From positions 62,001 to 126,000 of the forward strand of contig CAZCSV010000001.1 in the NCBI GenBank assembly GCA_964501535.1: DNA of 64,000 bases, read 5' to 3'. The DNA is from FEN-1279 sp964501535. Lineage in GTDB: Bacteria; Bacteroidota; Ignavibacteria; Tepidaquicellales; Tepidaquicellaceae. The notes below the pieces were generated by a model. That model saw only the letters and a list, made by a program, of their open reading frames with translations. It had not been told where the DNA came from and did no database searches. A program made the position numbers and the translations under genes. This document shows, piece by piece, positions 59,151 through 64,000 of the stretch (positions within the stretch are counted from its first letter, which is position 1; every line of letters begins with the position of its first letter).

Positions 59151-60149
59151 ATGAAAGTATTCGTAACTGGTCATAGAGGATATATCGGTGTTCACCTTGT
59201 AAGTCAATTAAAAGAACAAGGACATTTTGTTAAAGGATGTGACTTAAACCTGTTCGAGGGATGTGAATGGGATGAATTTGTAAACACGGATCTGGAAATT
59301 ATTAAAGATATCAGAGAATTAAGCGTTGATGATGTTAAAGGATATGATTGTATTATGCACCTTGCTGCTATTTCGAATGACCCTATGGGAGAACTGATCC
59401 CTGAAATAACTTACAGCATTAATAGGGATGGCTCGATATACCTGGCTGAATTAGCTAAGAAAGCAGGTATTCCGCGTTTTCTGTTCTCTTCAAGTTGCTC
59501 TATCTACGGAAAAGGTGATAAACTGGATTTGGATGAAAATGCAAAGCTGAATCCTGTTTCGGCATATGCCGAATCGAAAATAGCTACGGAAAATGCTCTG
59601 AAAAATATTGCTGATGAAAACTTCAATGCAGTTTGCCTTAGAAATTCAACCGCCTACGGATTTTCTCCTATGTTTAGAATAGATTTGGTCGTTAATAATC
59701 TGCTTACCTGTGCATTTGCTAAAAAAGAAATCAGGATTATGAGCGACGGTACTCCATGGAGACCTTTGATACATTGTTCTGATATCGCCCAGGCTTTTAT
59801 TAATTTTATGAATTTGGATTTAAAAGGAAAAAAATTTATTGCCGTTAATGTTGGCGCTAATAAAGAAAATTATCAGGTGAAAGATATTGCCGAAAAAGTT
59901 AAATCATTAGTAAAAGATTCAAAAATTGTCTTTACCGGTGAAATCGGAGAAGACCCCAGAAACTATCGCGTTAACTTCGATTTACTTAATGACGTATCAC
60001 CCGACTTTAAATTGCAGTACGATTTGGAATCGGGGATGGAAAATCTTTATAAACATTTGCTGGATAAAAAGTTTTCAGTTGAAGATTTTAATTCCTCAAA
60101 ATTCGTAAGACTAAAAACGTTGCAATCAAGACTGAAAATGCTAATTTAA
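59151..60149 (+). CDS. NAD-dependent epimerase/dehydratase (extended SDR)
   Basis: A 332-residue extended short-chain dehydrogenase. Rossmann motif TGHRGYIG (6-13), SSSCSIYG (113-120), and the catalytic pair Tyr139/Lys143 in YAESK. The motif block HLAAISNDPMGEL and DGTPWRPLIHCSDIA matches a sugar-nucleotide SDR group often found beside rfbF, but not the canonical CDP-glucose 4,6-dehydratase. The exact reaction cannot be named. 4 bp from rfbF, 15 bp before the epimerase. Confidence 0.85.
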   Translation: MKVFVTGHRGYIGVHLVSQLKEQGHFVKGCDLNLFEGCEWDEFVNTDLEIIKDIRELSVDDVKGYDCIMHLAAISNDPMGELIPEITYSINRDGSIYLAELAKKAGIPRFLFSSSCSIYGKGDKLDLDENAKLNPVSAYAESKIATENALKNIADENFNAVCLRNSTAYGFSPMFRIDLVVNNLLTCAFAKKEIRIMSDGTPWRPLIHCSDIAQAFINFMNLDLKGKKFIAVNVGANKENYQVKDIAEKVKSLVKDSKIVFTGEIGEDPRNYRVNFDLLNDVSPDFKLQYDLESGMENLYKHLLDKKFSVEDFNSSKFVRLKTLQSRLKMLI

Positions 60150-60164
60150 TATCTGAAAAATAAA

Positions 60165-60725
60165 ATGAATTTTATAGAAGGAAAACTAAAAGGAATTTAT
60201 ATCGTTGAACTAAAACCGATTGTCGATACGAGAGGATTTTTTATGAGAACCTACGATAAAAGGATTTTTGATGAGAATAATATTGACAAGGAGTGGATAC
60301 AGGAAAATCATTCACGCTCGGAAAAAAAAGGTACAATTAGAGGACTTCATTTCCAGATGCCTCCTTATTGCGAAACGAAATTAATCAGATGTGTCAAAGG
60401 CTCTGTTCTTGACGTGTTCGTAGATGTCAGATTAAATTCTGATACATTCGGAAAATGGGATTCTGTGGTCCTTTCTGAAGAAAATAAAAAAATGGCTTTT
60501 ATTCCGAAAGGGTTTGCACACGGTTTCTGCTCGCTGACCGATGTTACGGAAGTTGTTTATAAAGTTGATAATATTTATGAACCCGGAAGTGAAGTGGGCA
60601 TAATATGGAATGATATCGACATAAATATAAACTGGAATATTGAAAAACCTGTATTATCCGAAAAAGATAAAAAAAATATTACATTAAAAGAATTTGTTGA
60701 AAAATATAAAGGTGTTAAAGTATGA
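60165..60725 (+). CDS. dTDP-4-dehydrorhamnose 3,5-epimerase-like protein (RfbC family)
   Basis: A 186-residue cupin-fold epimerase. Catalytic His62 is in RGLHFQ, with Arg51 and Lys72 nearby; GFAHGF (117-122) and VVYKVDNIYEPGSE (130-143) carry the remaining active-site residues. In this context the substrate is more likely a CDP-linked 4-keto sugar than dTDP-4-keto-6-deoxyglucose. Its stop codon overlaps the next ATG (ATGA). Confidence 0.9.
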   Translation: MNFIEGKLKGIYIVELKPIVDTRGFFMRTYDKRIFDENNIDKEWIQENHSRSEKKGTIRGLHFQMPPYCETKLIRCVKGSVLDVFVDVRLNSDTFGKWDSVVLSEENKKMAFIPKGFAHGFCSLTDVTEVVYKVDNIYEPGSEVGIIWNDIDININWNIEKPVLSEKDKKNITLKEFVEKYKGVKV

Positions 60726-61858
60726 ATATTAGACTGTTTAAACCATGCCTGGGTGAAGATGAATTGGAAAATATTAAAGAAGCTTTCGGTAGAGCATGGA
60801 TAGGCTTGGGACCTAAAGTGTCTGAATTTGAAAAACAATGGAGTAGATATTTAGGCTGTAAATCTTCTATAGGCCTGAATTCTGCAACAGCCGCACTGCA
60901 TTTAGCCGTTGCATCTTTTAAATTTCCTAAAGGTAAAAAAGTTATTGTACCTGCAATTACTTTTGCATCTACGGCTTTTGCCCCAATCTACTGTGATTTG
61001 GAACCTGTATTCGTTGATGTCGATGAAAATTCTGTCTCACTATCTCTGCAGGATTTGGAAAGTAAATATACTAAGGATTGCGTTGCTGTTATGCCCGTCC
61101 ATTTCGGTGGGCATCCCGCAAAAATGGATATGATAATCGAGTTTGCTGAAACAAAAAATCTTAAGGTTATTGAAGATTGTGCCCATACCGCCGGAAGCTC
61201 TTATAAAGGAAAGAAACTGGGTTTGTGGGGTGACATTGGCTGTTTCAGTTTTGAGGAGAAAAAAGCGATGACAACAGGGGACGGAGGTATGATGTGCTCC
61301 GACGATGAAGAACTGATTGCTCCTATGAAAGCATGCAGATGGGTTGGTATCGATAAAGATACATGGAAAAGAGTTAAGGGATATACTGACACTAAAGCAA
61401 ATGATGCTAAACATTGGTACTATGAAATTGCTTCGATCGGTTTTAAATATAATATGAATGATCTGTCTGCTTCAATAGGACTTGCACAGTTGAAGAAACT
61501 CGACTGGATGAATTCGGAAAGAAGTAAACACATACATAGATATATGGAAGGAATTAAAGACTTGAAGCATATTACCCCATTGCTTCCGTTCGAACCGGAT
61601 GAAAATAGTTACTGGCTGTTTGGCGTTAGATGCGAAAAAAGAGACGAATTGATATTGCATCTGAAATCAAAAGGCATTGCTACAGGCGTTCACTATGTCC
61701 CCTTAATGCTCTTTCCATTTTTTAAAAAATGGGATAATCGCTGTGATGTTTCTAAACGTATCTGGAAATCATTTGTTACACTTCCTCTTTTTGCAGAGCT
61801 GACTAATATTGAAATTGATTATGTTATCGAAGCCTTAAGCGAATTCGACAAAAAATGA
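60722..61858 (+). CDS. DegT/DnrJ/EryC1/StrS sugar aminotransferase
   Basis: A 378-residue PLP enzyme. The cofactor Lys is Lys181 in SFEEKKAMTTGDGG, and Asp152 in EDCAHTAG contacts the PLP nitrogen. Because the Lys is present, it should be a transaminase acting on a keto-sugar nucleotide, not an RfbH-type (His-containing) 3-dehydrase. C-terminal GIATGVHYVPL is typical. Together with rfbF, SDR and 3,5-epimerase it implies an amino-sugar unit in the polysaccharide. Confidence 0.92.
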   Translation: MNIRLFKPCLGEDELENIKEAFGRAWIGLGPKVSEFEKQWSRYLGCKSSIGLNSATAALHLAVASFKFPKGKKVIVPAITFASTAFAPIYCDLEPVFVDVDENSVSLSLQDLESKYTKDCVAVMPVHFGGHPAKMDMIIEFAETKNLKVIEDCAHTAGSSYKGKKLGLWGDIGCFSFEEKKAMTTGDGGMMCSDDEELIAPMKACRWVGIDKDTWKRVKGYTDTKANDAKHWYYEIASIGFKYNMNDLSASIGLAQLKKLDWMNSERSKHIHRYMEGIKDLKHITPLLPFEPDENSYWLFGVRCEKRDELILHLKSKGIATGVHYVPLMLFPFFKKWDNRCDVSKRIWKSFVTLPLFAELTNIEIDYVIEALSEFDKK

Positions 61859-61881
61859 TGTTAAAAGAATAAAAGATCATC

Positions 61882-62670
61882 ATGAATAATATCATCAGAA
61901 GAGTTTTCTATAAGTTTTATGTTAATCCGAAATTCAACAGGGAAAGAGAAAAATCTTTCTTTGATTTTTTGAAGAAATTTAATTTTGAAATTGAAGAATA
62001 CTATTCGGTAACTGAAGAAATTGTAAATGATTCGATTTTTAATGAATTTGTAAATAAAGAGTTCTTGCAAGCAGGCTTAAATGCATCTTTTCCTTTTGAT
62101 AAAATAAGTTGGCCGTATTTTATTTATTTCCTTATTAGAAAAATGAAACCTGAAACAGTCGTTGAAACAGGTGTGTGGTACGGCGTAAGCTCGTCGATAA
62201 TTTTAAATGCATTATATCGAAATGAAAAAGGGATGCTTTATTCGATAGATTTACCTGCTTACTTTGAAACCGGCGGATATACAGACGAGAATCCTTATCT
62301 TGATGTCGAGAAAAGAACATCTTCTCTCCCTCCGAAAAAAAAACCGGGTTTTATAATCCCTGATTATCTGAAAAAAAGATGGAAATTAATACTCGGTGAT
62401 TCAAAAATATATTTGCCGAATTTATTTGAGGATTTAAAAAAAGTGGATATTTTCCTGCATGATTCTTTGCACTCGTATGAAAATATGATGTTTGAATTTA
62501 ATCTTGCAAGTAAATATGTGAAAAAAAATGGTTATATATTTTCGGATAATATTGACTGGCATGATGCATTTGATGACTTTTGCAGGAAAAATAATCTGTA
62601 TCATAAAACTTTTTTGGCATATCTGGAAACTCCAAAACTTAATCATAATTTTGGAGCAATTCGATTATGA
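61882..62670 (+). CDS. Class I methyltransferase (Methyltransf_24/CmcI-like)
   Basis: A 262-residue protein. The SAM-binding motif VVETGVWYGVSSSIIL is at about 92-107. SIDLPAYFETGGY and DIFLHDSLHSYENMMFEF resemble CmcI and Methyltransf_24 family proteins, which use the Asp-His pair for metal binding. It probably methylates a sugar hydroxyl or a related group in the polysaccharide. 7 bp separate its stop codon from the next start. Confidence 0.82.
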   Translation: MNNIIRRVFYKFYVNPKFNREREKSFFDFLKKFNFEIEEYYSVTEEIVNDSIFNEFVNKEFLQAGLNASFPFDKISWPYFIYFLIRKMKPETVVETGVWYGVSSSIILNALYRNEKGMLYSIDLPAYFETGGYTDENPYLDVEKRTSSLPPKKKPGFIIPDYLKKRWKLILGDSKIYLPNLFEDLKKVDIFLHDSLHSYENMMFEFNLASKYVKKNGYIFSDNIDWHDAFDDFCRKNNLYHKTFLAYLETPKLNHNFGAIRL

Positions 62671-62677
62671 AATATCT

Positions 62678-63811
62678 ATGAATGATAATTTAGGCCAGAA
62701 TGAAAAAATATGGTCGGAAGAATGGGGACAGCTGACTCCCGAGTCCGAAATAAGGATGTGGGATTTTTATGGACTGAGAAACTGGATTCTGAAATATGCT
62801 CCAAGATTCGGAAAAACTGTCGAGGCTGGATGTGGATTGGGTAGATATGTCTTTTATTTGTCTGAAATGGGTGTGGATATTGAAGGTGTCGATTTCTCGG
62901 AAAATGCAATTGATTTGCTGAATAAATGGAAAAAATTGTACAATTATAATGTGGTGTTTAAAACCGGAAATGTTACGAAACTTGAGTATCCTGACAATAC
63001 ATTGAGCGGGTATATTTCTCTCGGAGTAATTGAGCATTTTATTGAAGGACCTTCTGAAGCACTTAATGAAGCTTATAGAGTATTAAGACCTGGCGGTGTC
63101 GCTGTCATTACCACACCTAATGTATCTTTCAATATATTAAATCTTAGATTTAAGAGGGGTCTGAAAAATTTTGTCAAAAGAATGTTCGGTAAAAATATTG
63201 CTAAAGAACCTTTCTTCCAATATTGGTATAAACCTGCTGAACTTAAAAAATATGTTGAAGAGTCAGGTTTGTCTGTGACAAAATATAAAGGTGCTGATTT
63301 ATTGTTTGCTTTTTACGAAAAAGGGAACTATTCGGATAATAAAATCATGAAAGGCTCATTCGGCTACTGGGTGTCTGATAAATTCGAAAATTCTTTCCTA
63401 AGTCGTTTGGGCTCTCAGTCTATTACAATATCCGTTAAAATAGCCGATATTATGTATTGCTTTTTATGCGGGTGCTTTGAAGCAAAAAAATCTTCTCTTG
63501 ATATTTTTGATATCCCCGTTTGCGATAAATGCTCGGGCTCGAAAAATGCTGGATATTACAAAAAAAACATTGTTACAAAGTTCTCAAGTCCCTATGAAAT
63601 TAATGCTCCTTTGATGGGAATAAAAAATTGCTATTGCGGTTTTTGCGGTAAAGAATACCAAACGAGTGAAATATTCGAAAATTACGGATTCGGAAAAAAT
63701 GTATGCAGAAATTGCTTGAAAATTCCCGAGATTAATATCTTACTCTCAAATGAATTCGTTAAACCTGTTTGGAGAAAAAGAATAGTGAATTATAAAAATG
63801 AACTGCCCTAA
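62678..63811 (+). CDS. Class I SAM methyltransferase with two C-terminal Cys4 zinc-finger-like motifs
   Basis: 377 residues from the ATG at 62678; the frame is open to 62528, but that would overlap the previous gene by 143 bp. The methyltransferase domain has VEAGCGLGRYVFYL (about 44-57), GVDFSEN and the VLRPGGVAVITTPN loop, UbiE/Coq5-like. After residue 255 come two Cys4 units: Cys261/264 with 282/285, and Cys320/323 with 343/346. These look like two tandem zinc fingers, which is unusual for this family. Target unknown. Its 3' end overlaps the next gene by 14 bp. Confidence 0.82.
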   Translation: MNDNLGQNEKIWSEEWGQLTPESEIRMWDFYGLRNWILKYAPRFGKTVEAGCGLGRYVFYLSEMGVDIEGVDFSENAIDLLNKWKKLYNYNVVFKTGNVTKLEYPDNTLSGYISLGVIEHFIEGPSEALNEAYRVLRPGGVAVITTPNVSFNILNLRFKRGLKNFVKRMFGKNIAKEPFFQYWYKPAELKKYVEESGLSVTKYKGADLLFAFYEKGNYSDNKIMKGSFGYWVSDKFENSFLSRLGSQSITISVKIADIMYCFLCGCFEAKKSSLDIFDIPVCDKCSGSKNAGYYKKNIVTKFSSPYEINAPLMGIKNCYCGFCGKEYQTSEIFENYGFGKNVCRNCLKIPEINILLSNEFVKPVWRKRIVNYKNELP

Positions 63812-64000
63812 AGTAATTGTGCTGATATTGAGTTATAACGGAAAACATTTGCTGGATGACTCGATTTCTTCTTACTTGAAAAATGATTATGATGATTTTT
63901 CCGTTTGCGTTATTGATAACGGCTCTTCCGATAACACCGAAGAATATATAAAGAGTAATTTCCGGGGAGTGGATGTGCTGCGATTGGAAAAAAATCTTAA
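63798..64000 (+). CDS. Family 2 glycosyltransferase, 3' end missing
   Basis: An ATG at 63798 opens MNCPKVIVLILSYNGKHLL, the N-terminal strand and nucleotide-binding loop of GT-A family 2 enzymes, followed by VCVIDNGSSDNTEEYI with the UDP-binding Asp. Only 67 codons are visible before the right edge. It overlaps the preceding methyltransferase by 14 bp and belongs to the same operon. Confidence 0.85.
   Translation, partial: MNCPKVIVLILSYNGKHLLDDSISSYLKNDYDDFSVCVIDNGSSDNTEEYIKSNFRGVDVLRLEKNL

Noticed and set aside
62528..62677. 50-codon extension of the zinc-finger methyltransferase
   Set aside because: It overlaps the upstream methyltransferase gene by 143 bp and encodes unrelated residues; the ATG at 62678 is 7 bp after that gene's stop codon.

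Overview
The window is AT-rich bacterial DNA, densely coding, with no tRNA or rRNA gene, IS element or CRISPR array that I can see. It most resembles the Ignavibacteria or a nearby Bacteroidota/Chlorobiota lineage. The main evidence is four secreted proteins ending in a type IX secretion (T9SS) sorting domain of the 'NYPNPFNP ... VYDVLGREV ... SGVYFYKL ... KKMMLIK' kind, which is typical of that group. Supporting evidence is a fused 2-oxoacid dehydrogenase E1, DUF5683-like proteins, and many start codons preceded by A/T-rich leaders without a Shine-Dalgarno sequence. The taxonomic call is an inference.

Layout. 1-3151 (minus): dus -> slipin -> GH3 beta-N-acetylhexosaminidase (runs off the left edge). 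3452-12610 (plus): three tandem ~3 kb genes for paralogous secreted Asp-box (BNR) propeller proteins with Ig-like modules, a Bacteroidota-type C-terminal module and a T9SS signal; each is followed by its own terminator. 12738-18132 (plus): alpha/beta hydrolase, clpC, fabH, ispE. 18164-22392 (minus): tight operon dsbD -> DUF5683-like -> truA -> DUF5683-like. 22649-29466 (plus): 84-aa unknown protein, nadE, gamma-glutamyltransferase, unknown secreted protein, dinB, fused E1. 29525-32568 (minus): secreted DUF2341/T9SS protein and a K+ channel. 32648-35206 (plus): lpdA, YtxH-like and coiled-coil membrane proteins. 35285-37100 (minus): exonuclease III and a medium-chain dehydrogenase. 37213-43569: two ADP-forming acyl-CoA synthetase paralogues (one fused to a GNAT domain) and queD (plus), interleaved with a secreted nitroreductase and a small protein (minus). 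43574-48783 (minus): YyaL-type thioredoxin-domain protein, aconitase, M23 peptidase. 48921-52485 (plus): small ferredoxin-like protein, PgpH-type HD phosphodiesterase, XerC/D recombinase. 52708-64000 (plus): exopolysaccharide/O-antigen locus (SLBB protein, Wzc-like kinase, Wzy-like polymerase/ligase, GT39-like protein, RfbF, SDR, 3,5-epimerase, DegT aminotransferase, two methyltransferases, GT2), continuing past the right edge.

The most striking observation is a 1,148-bp block, apparently identical by eye, that forms the 3' ends of the second and third Asp-box genes (8264-9411 and 11463-12610). Most of this block uses codons (ACA/ACG for Thr, ATA for Ile) unlike the 5' parts of the same genes and unlike the first paralogue, but like genes on the minus strand. 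It looks like a recently copied cassette whose ancestor lay on the opposite strand. Other points worth a look are hairpin/U-run structures 4-11 nt upstream of the start codons of ispE, nadE and pgpH, a methyltransferase with two C-terminal Cys4 zinc-finger-like motifs, and an RfbF nucleotide-sugar set with no recognisable RfbG dehydratase or RfbH dehydrase.
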